Below, piece by piece: positions 9,708 to 17,410 of a stretch of 64,000 bases of DNA. A model generated the notes under the pieces. It was not told the origin of the DNA. It searched no databases and saw only the letters and a list, made by a program, of their open reading frames with translations. This DNA is from Mesorhizobium sp. WSM3859 (GTDB taxonomy: Bacteria; Pseudomonadota; Alphaproteobacteria; Rhizobiales; Rhizobiaceae). The DNA lies in contig NZ_NSGG01000002.1 in NCBI RefSeq assembly GCF_002295065.1, forward strand, positions 372,001 through 436,000, read 5' to 3'. The position numbers were made by a program, and so were the translations under genes. The stretch's first letter is position 1. Every line of letters begins with the position of its first letter.

Positions 9708-10150
9708 TATTGGCTCTTGCTTTCCACCCAGACGCCCTTGGCCTTCAGGCCGTCGGCGACTTCCTTCGGCATATAGCGCTCGTCATGCTTGGCCAAGACG
9801 CTGTCGGCGACGAAAACCCCGTCCGGACCGAAAGCGCCCTCGGTGATGACGCCCTGCCCCTCGCGGAAGAGATCGGGCAGGATGCCGGTATAGGTCACCT
9901 TGACCGATTTCTGCGTGTCGGTAACCGAGAAGGCCACGGTTGCGCCACTGCCGCGCACGACGGTGCCGTTTTCGACGAGACCGCCAAGGCGGATGCGCTG
10001 TCCGGGCGGGACGCTTGCCGTTGCCAGCTCTGCCGGCATGTAGAAATAGGAGGCCTTCTGGCCGAGCGCGTAGAAGGTGAGTCCGGCGGCCGCGGCGAGG
10101 AAGGCCAGCCCCGCCACGATCACCGACAATCGCTTCTGCTTGCGCGTCAT
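9707..10150 (-). CDS. ccmE: Haem chaperone CcmE/CycJ
   Basis: Periplasmic haem carrier that binds haem covalently and passes it to CcmF/CcmH. 147 residues: short cytoplasmic N-terminus, one membrane anchor (about 8-28), beta-barrel domain, and the haem-binding motif KHDERYMP with His122 and Tyr126. Ends one base into the ccmF start and begins 4 bp after the ccmI stop. Confidence 0.96.
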   Translation of the reverse strand: MTRKQKRLSVIVAGLAFLAAAAGLTFYALGQKASYFYMPAELATASVPPGQRIRLGGLVENGTVVRGSGATVAFSVTDTQKSVKVTYTGILPDLFREGQGVITEGAFGPDGVFVADSVLAKHDERYMPKEVADGLKAKGVWVESKSQ

Positions 10151-10154
10151 TGCC

Positions 10155-11291
10155 TTACTCCGTCGCCGTCACGCCGAGGGAGGCGGCGAAGGCGGTGAAC
10201 TTCTTGGCCTGCTCGCTCTCGGCCCCAAAGGCGGCGACAGCGCGACCGAGCGCCTCGCGCGCCTGATCGGCCTTGCCGAGCACGGCATAGGAACGAATGA
10301 GGCGCATCCATCCTTCCTCGTCACGGGGATTCTGCTTCAATCTGTCGTCGAGGCCCGCGACCATGGTCTCGATCATCGCCTGCCGGTCCTGCGGCGACAT
10401 CTGCTGCGCGGCTTCCATCTGCTGGGCATCGGGCCCACTCGCCGGCGCGCCCGCAGCGACCGCCGGCTGGCCAGCCTCGGCAAGCGCTTGCTGGACAGCG
10501 CCGCGCCAGGGCGAATCCGGCGGAAGCTGGCCGAGCATCCTTTGCCAGGCCGCGACAGCCTCGTCCTTCCTGCCTTCCTGGGCAAGGCCGACGGCCAAGT
10601 AGAAATTCGCCTTGGCATTGGCCGGATCGAGCTTGAGCGCCGCCTCGAAGGCGTTCTGGGCATCGGCCGAAACGATGCCGCCCGCGGCGCTGGCAATCGC
10701 CTCGCCGAGACCCGACTGGCGCGCCGCGCTGTCGCCGTCGAGGCGAATGGCGTTGCGGTAGGCAGTTACCGCGTCGGGAAAACGCTGCAGTCGAAGATAG
10801 ATCGGCGCCAGCACGTCCCAACCCTTGCCGTCCGACGGATTGGCGGCGAGATGCGCTTCAGCGCGAGCGACCAGCTCGTCGACCGAGGAATCGGCGGGAT
10901 TTTTGGCGAGACGTTCGGCCAGGGGCTGCGAAGGCAGATCGGGAGAGCCGAGCACGCCGTACAGCCCCCAGCTCAGCAGCGGCACGGCAAGCACGGCCAG
11001 GCTGGCGACAAACCTGATGCCGCGGGAGGAGCCGGGGCTGGCGGAGCCCGGCCGCTCGGCCGCGCCGAGACGCAGGATGCGGCGGCCGATCTCGGCACGC
11101 GCCTCCTCAGCCTCGCCCGGCTGGATCAGGCCGCGCGCCACGTCGCGATCCAGCTCGGAAAGCTGGTCGCGATAGACTTCGAGGTCGTGATCGCCAGGCG
11201 CCGATGCGCCCTTCATGCCGCCGGTGAGCGGCAGAAGCACCGCCAGGCTGGCGCCCAGCGTGAGGATTGCGGCTATGACCCAGAACAGCAT
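10155..11291 (-). CDS. ccmI: Apocytochrome c chaperone CcmI/CycH
   Basis: Binds the C-terminus of apocytochromes c and delivers them to the haem lyase. Start at 11291 ([13 protein letters not shown]) gives 378 residues with two membrane helices (about 2-22 and 95-115) around a cytoplasmic loop, then a periplasmic TPR region from about 150 onward (repeats include [19 protein letters not shown] and [20 protein letters not shown]). First gene of the operon. In Rhizobium leguminosarum cycHJKL lies next to feuPQ and both affect iron uptake (literature knowledge); the same neighbours are seen here. Confidence 0.93.
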   Translation of the reverse strand: MLFWVIAAILTLGASLAVLLPLTGGMKGASAPGDHDLEVYRDQLSELDRDVARGLIQPGEAEEARAEIGRRILRLGAAERPGSASPGSSRGIRFVASLAVLAVPLLSWGLYGVLGSPDLPSQPLAERLAKNPADSSVDELVARAEAHLAANPSDGKGWDVLAPIYLRLQRFPDAVTAYRNAIRLDGDSAARQSGLGEAIASAAGGIVSADAQNAFEAALKLDPANAKANFYLAVGLAQEGRKDEAVAAWQRMLGQLPPDSPWRGAVQQALAEAGQPAVAAGAPASGPDAQQMEAAQQMSPQDRQAMIETMVAGLDDRLKQNPRDEEGWMRLIRSYAVLGKADQAREALGRAVAAFGAESEQAKKFTAFAASLGVTATE

Positions 11292-11420
11292 GGCTCTTCC
11301 AATAAAGGCAGAGCCCTGCCCTGCCAACATAAGCATACTGCGACGCTTTGACGGCGGATCGACCGCCTCACCTTGATTGAGGTCAACCTAGCCGAATAAT
11401 GGGGCTGGGCCGTGTCCTTT

Positions 11421-11858
11421 CTAGGTCAGCGGCGTCCAGCTGCCATCGGAATTGCGGCAGGCGGTGCCGCGCGCGGTGACGCCCGCGCCGCCAGTGAAGA
11501 CAGTGTGGGTGTATTGGCGGCAATCCTGGGAGCCGACCCGATAGGGCTGAGCCGCGACCACCTCGCCATAATGCGAGGCGTTGTCGCCCTTCCATGTCAC
11601 CTTCTGGCCACTGGTGTTGTACTCCAGCGCCTTGTACTCCGCCTCCAGCCCCTTGCGCTTTTCGGCATCGCTCAGGCCCGAGCCGATCGATCCGCCGACA
11701 AGCCCGCCATTCATGGCCGAGACGATGCTGGTCGAGACCTTGCCACCGGAAGGCGGCGTCGAAACAGGCGTGACCGGAGAGGTTGGACCGCCCCTGCTGA
11801 GTGTCGAGCAGCCGGAAACGGCGAGCAGGGCGGAAACGAGCGCGACGCGGATCTTCAT
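11421..11858 (-). CDS. 17-kDa surface antigen-like outer-membrane lipoprotein
   Basis: 145 residues. Lipoprotein signal with lipobox VSGC (Cys17) and a Pro/Ser/Thr linker, then a glycine-rich stretch (MNGGLVGGSIGSGLSD) as in the rickettsial 17-kDa antigen family, and a C-terminal domain with QDCRQYTHTVFTGG and TACRNSDGSW, whose two cysteines may pair. Start at 11858 is chosen because it directly precedes the signal peptide. Transcribed alone in the same direction as feuPQ. Role: envelope structure, inferred from the family. Confidence 0.82.
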   Translation of the reverse strand: MKIRVALVSALLAVSGCSTLSRGGPTSPVTPVSTPPSGGKVSTSIVSAMNGGLVGGSIGSGLSDAEKRKGLEAEYKALEYNTSGQKVTWKGDNASHYGEVVAAQPYRVGSQDCRQYTHTVFTGGAGVTARGTACRNSDGSWTPLT

Positions 11859-12019
11859 GCCAACAACCGGTTCTCTTGAGCGGGATGAGCTTCTTGAGCG
11901 AAATGGACTTCTTGAGAGATGGATTGGGGGCCGCGCCATCAGGGAAGCATCCTGGCCATAGTGTTGATATTTGTCGGAAATTTGGCCGTCAGCCACTGCT
12001 CGCAAATCGATAAAAAACA

Positions 12020-13408
12020 TCATTGAAGGCTCCGCAATCTCACCACCACCCTCAAGCCGCCCATGCCGGACCGTTCCAGCGCCAGCGAGCCTCCATACTC
12101 GTTGACGAGGTCGGCGACAATGGCAAGGCCAAGCCCCGTTCCCGGCTTCGTCTCGTCCAGTCTCTTGCCACGCTTCAACACCTCTCGTGCGCTGTCCTCG
12201 GGAATGCCCGGACCGTCATCCTCTATAACGATTTCAAACAGGTTGCCGCTTCCCGAAATAGTGGCGATCGTCACCGCGGCGGCGCTCTTTGCCCATTTCA
12301 TCGCATTGTCGAGCAGATTGCCGAGCAGTTCCTCGAGATCCTCGCGCTCGCCCGCAAAGACGATCTCGGCCGGCGGCAGGGACAGCGTCAGCCGCGTTTG
12401 CGGGTTGAGCTTGCGCAGAACGCGCACCATGCGCTCGACCAGCGGCGAAACCGGCGTGCGAAAGACGACGCTGTCGCGCTGGGCGGCGACGCGGGCGCGC
12501 TGCAGGTAGTGATCGACCTGCTTCTGCATGGAAGCTGCCTGGTCGGCGATCAGCTGGCCCTTGGCGCCGCCGAGCGCGCGGCCCTCATTGATCAGCACGG
12601 CTAAAGGCGTCTTCAGCGAGTGGGCAAGGTTGCCGACCTGGGTGCGCGAGCGCTCGACGATGCGCCGGTTGTTCTCGATCAGCGCATTGGTCTCGTTCGC
12701 CAGCGGCTCGATCTCGGCCGGGAAGCTGCCGTCGAGGCGCTGGGCCGTGCCTTCGCGCACCATGGCGAGCGCGTTGCGGACCCGGCGCAAGGGCTGGAGA
12801 CCCAACAGGATGGCGATGGCGTTGATGGCGATCATGCCGACGCCGAACAGCGAGAGATAGGTGAGCAGGCGGCGCTGGAAGCTCGCGATCTCCTGCTCGA
12901 GCTCGCTGTGGTTGCCCATGACGCGGAAGCGGGCGGCGCGGTTCTTGGCATCGAGGACGAACTCGCTCTCGAACACTTCGAGCTGCTCGCCCTTTATGCC
13001 TTCCATCGAGTAGCTGCGCTGGAAGTTCGCGTTGAACGGGACCTCCGCGACACTCGGCGAAAGGAGCGAGGTCGTCATCGAGGAGGAATGGATTTCGCCA
13101 TGCACGCCTTCTGAGGCCGGTTCCACCGACCAGTACCAGCCGGAATTCGGCTCGGAAAAGCGCAAATCGCCGAGGTCAGGAGAGCCGGTCAGCGCGCCGT
13201 TGTCAGAAATGCCGACGGAGCCGATCAAGTTGAACAGATGCGCCGAAAGCAGGCTGTCGAAACCGCGCTCGCTGGCCTGGCGGTAAAGCGTGGTGATGAG
13301 GGTGAAGATGACGACCAGCGTCAGGATCGCCCATATGGTCGAAAAAGCGATGACGCGGAAGGTCAGCGAGCGCGGCCAGAGCCGTAGCCTTGCAATCCAC
13401 CTTCCCAT
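12020..13408 (-). CDS. feuQ: FeuQ-like sensor histidine kinase (PhoQ type)
   Basis: Inner-membrane sensor kinase; partner of the response regulator ending at 13431. With the start at 13408 (MGRWIARLRL) it has 462 residues: membrane helices near 17-40 and 182-203 around a periplasmic sensor of about 140 residues, HAMP, HisKA box NLAHSLKTPL with His263, and HATPase_c motifs DNAMKW, DDGPGIP and GTGLGLAIV. In Sinorhizobium FeuPQ controls ndvA (cyclic glucan export) under low osmolarity, and in R. leguminosarum it is linked to iron uptake. Assignment rests on domain type, the adjacent cycHJKL and the small exported gene upstream. Confidence 0.85.
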   Translation of the reverse strand: MGRWIARLRLWPRSLTFRVIAFSTIWAILTLVVIFTLITTLYRQASERGFDSLLSAHLFNLIGSVGISDNGALTGSPDLGDLRFSEPNSGWYWSVEPASEGVHGEIHSSSMTTSLLSPSVAEVPFNANFQRSYSMEGIKGEQLEVFESEFVLDAKNRAARFRVMGNHSELEQEIASFQRRLLTYLSLFGVGMIAINAIAILLGLQPLRRVRNALAMVREGTAQRLDGSFPAEIEPLANETNALIENNRRIVERSRTQVGNLAHSLKTPLAVLINEGRALGGAKGQLIADQAASMQKQVDHYLQRARVAAQRDSVVFRTPVSPLVERMVRVLRKLNPQTRLTLSLPPAEIVFAGEREDLEELLGNLLDNAMKWAKSAAAVTIATISGSGNLFEIVIEDDGPGIPEDSAREVLKRGKRLDETKPGTGLGLAIVADLVNEYGGSLALERSGMGGLRVVVRLRSLQ

Positions 13409-13430
13409 CGCTGGCTTCAGCGGTTCCGCG

Positions 13431-14096
13431 TCACGCCTCCGGCTCTCGCATGCGATAGCCCATGCCACGCACGGTTTCGATCATGTCGATGCCCATCTTC
13501 TTGCGAAGCCTGCCGACAAACACCTCGACGGTGTTGGAATCGCGGTCGAAATCCTGGTCGTAGAGATGCTCGACCAGCTCGGTGCGCGACACCACCTCGC
13601 CCATATGATGCATCAGATAGGCGAGCAGCCGGAACTCATGCGAGGTGAGTTTCAGCGGCATGCCGTTCACATCGGCCTTGGACGCCTTGGTGTCCAGCCG
13701 CAGCGGCCCGCAGGTGAGTTCGGACGAAGCATGGCCGGCCGCGCGGCGGATCAGTGCCCGCACCCGGGCCAGCACCTCCTCGATGTGGAAAGGCTTCGTC
13801 ACATAGTCGTCAGCGCCGGCGTCGATGCCGGCCACCTTGTCGCTCCAGCGGTCGCGCGCGGTCAGGATCAGCACCGGCATCTTGCGCCCGCCGCGGCGCC
13901 AGCGCTCCACGACGCTGATGCCGTCCATCTGCGGCAGGCCGATATCGAGCACGACGGCGTCGTAAGGCTCGGTGTCGCCGAGGAAATGCCCCTCCTCGCC
14001 GTCATAGGCCCGGTCGACCACATAGCCGGCATCGACCAGCGCATCGGCCAGTTGCCGGTTGAGATCCTTGTCATCCTCGACGACGAGCACGCGCAT
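13431..14096 (-). CDS. feuP: FeuP-like response regulator (PhoP type)
   Basis: OmpR-family regulator of 221 residues. Starts at the ATG at 14096 (MRVLVVEDD), with acidic pocket EDD, phospho-acceptor Asp51 (AVVLDIGLP), KPF lysine, and a winged helix ending METVRGMGYRM. Longer upstream reading frame is Arg/Ser-rich and non-native. Lies 22 bp before the kinase start and 64 bp after the feuN-like gene, forming a likely feuNPQ unit. Confidence 0.88.
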   Translation of the reverse strand: MRVLVVEDDKDLNRQLADALVDAGYVVDRAYDGEEGHFLGDTEPYDAVVLDIGLPQMDGISVVERWRRGGRKMPVLILTARDRWSDKVAGIDAGADDYVTKPFHIEEVLARVRALIRRAAGHASSELTCGPLRLDTKASKADVNGMPLKLTSHEFRLLAYLMHHMGEVVSRTELVEHLYDQDFDRDSNTVEVFVGRLRKKMGIDMIETVRGMGYRMREPEA

Positions 14097-14160
14097 GGGT
14101 TGAAGCCTGTTGCTGGATGGAGGTATAGGCCGATTCCGCCTGCCTGGGAAACGAGAGGGG

Positions 14161-14460
14161 TCAGCCCATCGGGACGACGATTTCCGAGCGGCGCGGACGC
14201 TGTCCATCCTTGCCGGGGACGAGCACGACGATGACGCAGACCTGCTGGCCGCCCCGCGTCGCCTGCGAGGCCTTGGCCAGCGTCCCGCCATTCTGCGCGG
14301 CGACCTGCTGGCCTATGGCGTAGCAATCGCCGGCGGCGAGCAGCACCGGCTGATCGGCCGATGGCTCGATGACAGGCAGGGCGATCGCCTGCGACGCAAG
14401 AAGACCGGCCGCGGCAAGCGCCAGCACTGCTTTGCGAAGATGGGAGCCAAGATCTTTCAT
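14161..14460 (-). CDS. feuN: Small exported FeuN-like protein
   Basis: 99 residues from the ATG at 14460 (MKDLGSHLRKAVLAL); signal peptide with cleavage near SQAIA. The mature part has two cysteines (GDCYAIGQQ and QQVCVIVV) that could form a disulfide. In Sinorhizobium meliloti FeuN is a small periplasmic protein encoded just upstream of feuPQ that restrains the kinase FeuQ. Position and export signal match; sequence identity to FeuN could not be checked here, so the name is tentative. Confidence 0.65.
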   Translation of the reverse strand: MKDLGSHLRKAVLALAAAGLLASQAIALPVIEPSADQPVLLAAGDCYAIGQQVAAQNGGTLAKASQATRGGQQVCVIVVLVPGKDGQRPRRSEIVVPMG

Positions 14461-14699
14461 GATCACGGTTCTAACGCATATGGGCTGAACGTGAAATGAA
14501 CGGTGACTAACCGAAAAACCATGCCCGCCATTCCCCTGCGCGAGACAAATGAATGCACCCCGTAGATGCCAAGGCTCCCTCGGGCCCGGGGTGCAAATTC
14601 ATAGCCGGAAAATCAGTCGGCCCGCTACGCTTTTCGGGTGCGGATTCCCCGTCCGGCCCTAGCTAGTGTAGAAACGCCGGACGACCACAGGAGCATGCT

Positions 14700-15086
14700 A
14701 TGACCCGGGAGGATATTGCCGCTCTCTATCGGGGCTACATCGCCTGCCTGAACGAGCAGGATTGGGACAATCTCGGCCGCTTCGTCGGCGAGGAGGTCCA
14801 GTATAATGGCGAGACGATCGGGCTTTCGGGCTACCGCCGCATGCTGGAAGGCGATTTCGAGGCCATTCCCGACCTGCGCTTCAACATCGAGCTTCTGGTC
14901 TCGGAGCCACCACGCGTGGCGGCGCGTCTGCATTTCGACTGCCGGCCCAAGGGCGTGCTGTTTGGCCTGCCAGTCCACGGCAAGCGCGTTTCCTTCGCCG
15001 AGAACGTCTTTTACGAGTTCCATGACGGGCGGATTCGCGAAGTCTGGTCGCTCATCGACAAGGCCGCCATCCAAGCGCAGCTGTAG
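14700..15086 (+). CDS. SnoaL-like polyketide cyclase-fold (NTF2-like) protein
   Basis: 128 residues. Pattern of an alpha+beta-barrel SnoaL/ester-cyclase protein: YRGYIACLNEQDWD at the start, GLSGYRRMLEGDFEAIPDLRF, then strands ending HGKRVSFAENVFYEF and GRIREVWSLIDKAAI. AGGAG lies about 8 nt before the ATG, which fixes the start. Such proteins may be cyclases, hydrolases or ligand binders; no substrate can be read from the sequence. Stands alone. Confidence 0.82.
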   Translation: MTREDIAALYRGYIACLNEQDWDNLGRFVGEEVQYNGETIGLSGYRRMLEGDFEAIPDLRFNIELLVSEPPRVAARLHFDCRPKGVLFGLPVHGKRVSFAENVFYEFHDGRIREVWSLIDKAAIQAQL

Positions 15087-15190
15087 ACCAAGGCACATCG
15101 CGCGAAACCGATTCAAACGGCGCGCTTAAGCCCTTGTTTTGATGCATGTTCCCACCCTTACTTGCGGGCGACATGCATCAGCGCGGTCTC

Positions 15191-15598
15191 TCAGACGGCC
15201 TCCTGGGTCAGCGCGCGAAAACGCAGCAATCCATGATGGACGGCCAGATCCTCGTCATAGCGAGCCTCGGCGAATTCCAGCGACAGGCGCGTCTGGCCGC
15301 GCGAGCCAATCGAAAATGCCGCGCCGTCGAGGCGCGCCTTGATGCTATCCATGATGAGGCGCGTCTCGGCCTCGCCTTGCGCTTTCGACCAGACATGCAA
15401 GGTGATCAGTTGGTCGCCATCATTATCAGCGCCGGTGTCGAGGTCGAAGGCACTGGTGCGGCCGTAGGTCACGTGTGGAAAGGCAGCCTTGTCGCTCGCC
15501 TGCTCGAGCAGGCCGGCGCCGCCGAGCAGCGCCGACAGCGACGCATCGGTCTTCAGCCTCAGGAACAAGGCCTGCATCAAATCGCCAGGCGCCGTCAT
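15191..15598 (-). CDS. DUF3168 phage/gene-transfer-agent tail-completion-like protein (orphan)
   Basis: 135 residues: LMQALFLRLKTDASLSALLGG, FPHVTYG, then ITLHVWSKAQGEAETRLIMDSIKARLDG and a C-terminal LSLEFAEARYDEDLAVHHGLLRFRAL. This is the typical arrangement of DUF3168 proteins found in tailed phages and as a gene of the Rhodobacter-type gene transfer agent cluster. No other capsid, portal or tail gene is adjacent, so it is either displaced or co-opted. Function beyond family membership is not known. Confidence 0.78.
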   Translation of the reverse strand: MTAPGDLMQALFLRLKTDASLSALLGGAGLLEQASDKAAFPHVTYGRTSAFDLDTGADNDGDQLITLHVWSKAQGEAETRLIMDSIKARLDGAAFSIGSRGQTRLSLEFAEARYDEDLAVHHGLLRFRALTQEAV

Positions 15599-15736
15599 CT
15601 ACCGTCCATCGCCAATACATATCTCCTCACGCTGCCCGGCAACGTAGCCGCGCTCGCGATCCGATGCCAGATCGCGAATCGATATGACTATAACGTGAAT
15701 GGCGAAGGTCTCGAATTTATTACGCTTTTCGTCAAA

Positions 15737-17290
15737 TCAGGAGACCGGCGTGGCGCCACCCTCCTCGGTGCGCCTGGCGATGAACTCGTCGAGCGCGTCC
15801 GCGGTGGCGGCAGCAGAGGCCGGCGGCTGGAAGTCGGAAAGAATCCGCTTCCAGATGCCGGTCGCGCGCTCGGTCGCGGTCTTGCCGCCGGATTGCGTCC
15901 AGTTGCCGAAATTCGACCAGTCGGCGACCAGCGGCTCGTAGAAGGCGGTGCGGTAGCGCGACATGGTGTGGGCGGCGGAGAAGAAGTGGCCGCCCGGCTG
16001 CACTTCGGCGATGGCCTCGAAGCCGATGGCATCCTCGTCGCCCGGGGTCTTCGCGCAAAGCTCCGCGACCGTCTGCAAGGCCTCGATGTCGGTGATCAGC
16101 TTTTCCAGGGAAACGCTGAGGCCACCTTCCAGCCAGCCGGCCGCGTGGATGCAGACAGTGGCGCCGGCAAGCACCGAGCCCCACAGCGCGAACTGCGTCT
16201 CGTGTGCCGCCTGCGCGTCGGCAATATTGGCGGCGCTGCCGCCGCCGGACCGCCAGGGCAGGCCGGTGAAACGCGCGAGCTGGCCCGCGCCCAGCGTCGC
16301 CTTGATGTGCTCCGGCGTGCCGAAGGCGGGCGCGCCGGACTTCATGTCGACATTGGATGAGAAGGAGCCATAGACCACCGGCGCGCCGGGGCGCACGATC
16401 TGGGCCAGCGCCAGGCCCGCCAGCGCCTCAGCATGCTGCAAGGTCAGCGCGCCGGCGACCGTGATCGGCGCCATGGCGCCCGCCAGGCAGAAGGGCGTGA
16501 TGATCAGGACCTGGCCGGCCTTGGCGAAGTCGATGATGCCTTGCGCCATCGGAATATCCAGCTGGCGCGGCGAATTGGTGTTGATGACGGTGTAGCAATG
16601 GGCGCCGGCGCGGAACTCGTCCTGCGAAAGGCCGCGCGCCAGGCGGATCATCTCGAAACCGTCCTCGACCTGCGGCGTGCCGCGCGCGAAGATGAAGGGG
16701 AATTTGTCCGACAGCGTCAGCTGCGCCCGGTTGGCCGCATAGTGGCGGAAGCGGTTGTCGATGTCCTGCGGCTCGACACAGGGCCCAAGCATGTGCAGCA
16801 CATCGAAATGCTGGATCAGCTTGATGAATTCCTCGAAGGCGGCGAGCGTGCCCGGCCGGCGGCCGCGCTCGAGGTCGATGACGTAGGGGGCGCCGGAGCC
16901 GGCCAGGAAGGCCATCGAGCCGAGCTCAAGCGTCAGGTCGCGCGAGCGGTCGCCGCCAAGTGCCGGAATGGAGCGCGGCGCCGAGGCAAGTGCTGCCTCG
17001 ACCATGTCGCGGCCGATCCTGACCATCTGGCTGCCTTCGTCGACCAAGGCGCCGGCCTTGGCGTAGACGGCGCGGGCCTCGGGCAGCAGCACCTTGATGC
17101 CGAGTTCTTCCAGCACGCGCAGCGCGGTAGCGTGGATGGCGGCGACCTGGTCTTCGGAAAAGATCGGCTGCGGCAGGAACGGGTTCTTCAGCGACCGGTA
17201 GTTCGGGTGCCGGCTCGACTCGCTGCCCGCCTCGCCGGTGCGTCCCCGCCGGCGCTCGCGCCTGAGATCACGTGCGGCCTCGTCAATCAT
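15737..17290 (-). CDS. Trimethylamine methyltransferase (MttB) family protein
   Basis: 517 residues from MIDEAARDLRRE at 17290. Segments typical of the TIM-barrel MttB family: ILEELGIKVLLPEAR-like start (VLEELGIKVL), GSGAPYVIDLERG, HMLGPCVEPQDI, NSPRQLDIPMAQGI, QIVRPGAPVVYGSF and GGGSAANIADAQAAHE. The frame is continuous with no in-frame amber, so it belongs to the non-pyrrolysine branch, members of which demethylate quaternary amines such as glycine betaine. Encoded downstream of a dimethylglycine-dehydrogenase-like flavoenzyme on the same strand; no corrinoid protein gene is nearby. Substrate is inferred only as a methylated amine. Confidence 0.88.
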   Translation of the reverse strand: MIDEAARDLRRERRRGRTGEAGSESSRHPNYRSLKNPFLPQPIFSEDQVAAIHATALRVLEELGIKVLLPEARAVYAKAGALVDEGSQMVRIGRDMVEAALASAPRSIPALGGDRSRDLTLELGSMAFLAGSGAPYVIDLERGRRPGTLAAFEEFIKLIQHFDVLHMLGPCVEPQDIDNRFRHYAANRAQLTLSDKFPFIFARGTPQVEDGFEMIRLARGLSQDEFRAGAHCYTVINTNSPRQLDIPMAQGIIDFAKAGQVLIITPFCLAGAMAPITVAGALTLQHAEALAGLALAQIVRPGAPVVYGSFSSNVDMKSGAPAFGTPEHIKATLGAGQLARFTGLPWRSGGGSAANIADAQAAHETQFALWGSVLAGATVCIHAAGWLEGGLSVSLEKLITDIEALQTVAELCAKTPGDEDAIGFEAIAEVQPGGHFFSAAHTMSRYRTAFYEPLVADWSNFGNWTQSGGKTATERATGIWKRILSDFQPPASAAATADALDEFIARRTEEGGATPVS

Positions 17291-17304
17291 GGCGCTTCCT
17301 CCTT

Positions 17305-17410
17305 GGAATGGGATGACTTTTCTTCGAAACGTCATCCCGTTCCATCTTATCCTCTTGTTTGAGCATGATCTTTTCCGAAAACCGGTTCCCACTTTTCGGG
17401 ATCATGCTCT
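17305..17410. repeat. Composite repeat: hairpin plus palindromic family A copy 2
   Basis: 17305-17342 is a hairpin with arms GGAATGGGATGAC / GTCATCCCGTTCC. 17362-17410 is a family A palindrome with ends GAGCATGATC / GATCATGCTC and centre CCGAAAACCGGTTCCC. The outer end touches the stop codon of the dehydrogenase gene (17409-17411). The pair fills the gap between the dehydrogenase and the methyltransferase gene. The same two-part design recurs at 22967-23088. Confidence 0.8.

Noticed and set aside
11873..11925. Three short direct repeats around CTTGAGCG upstream of the lipoprotein gene
   Set aside because: Only 8-9 bp conserved; could be operator half-sites but too weak to call.
14549..14602. 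Hairpin with ATGAATGCACCCCG-type arms upstream of the SnoaL-like gene
   Set aside because: Imperfect (two-base bulge), no T run and no known riboswitch or RNA family fit, so not called.
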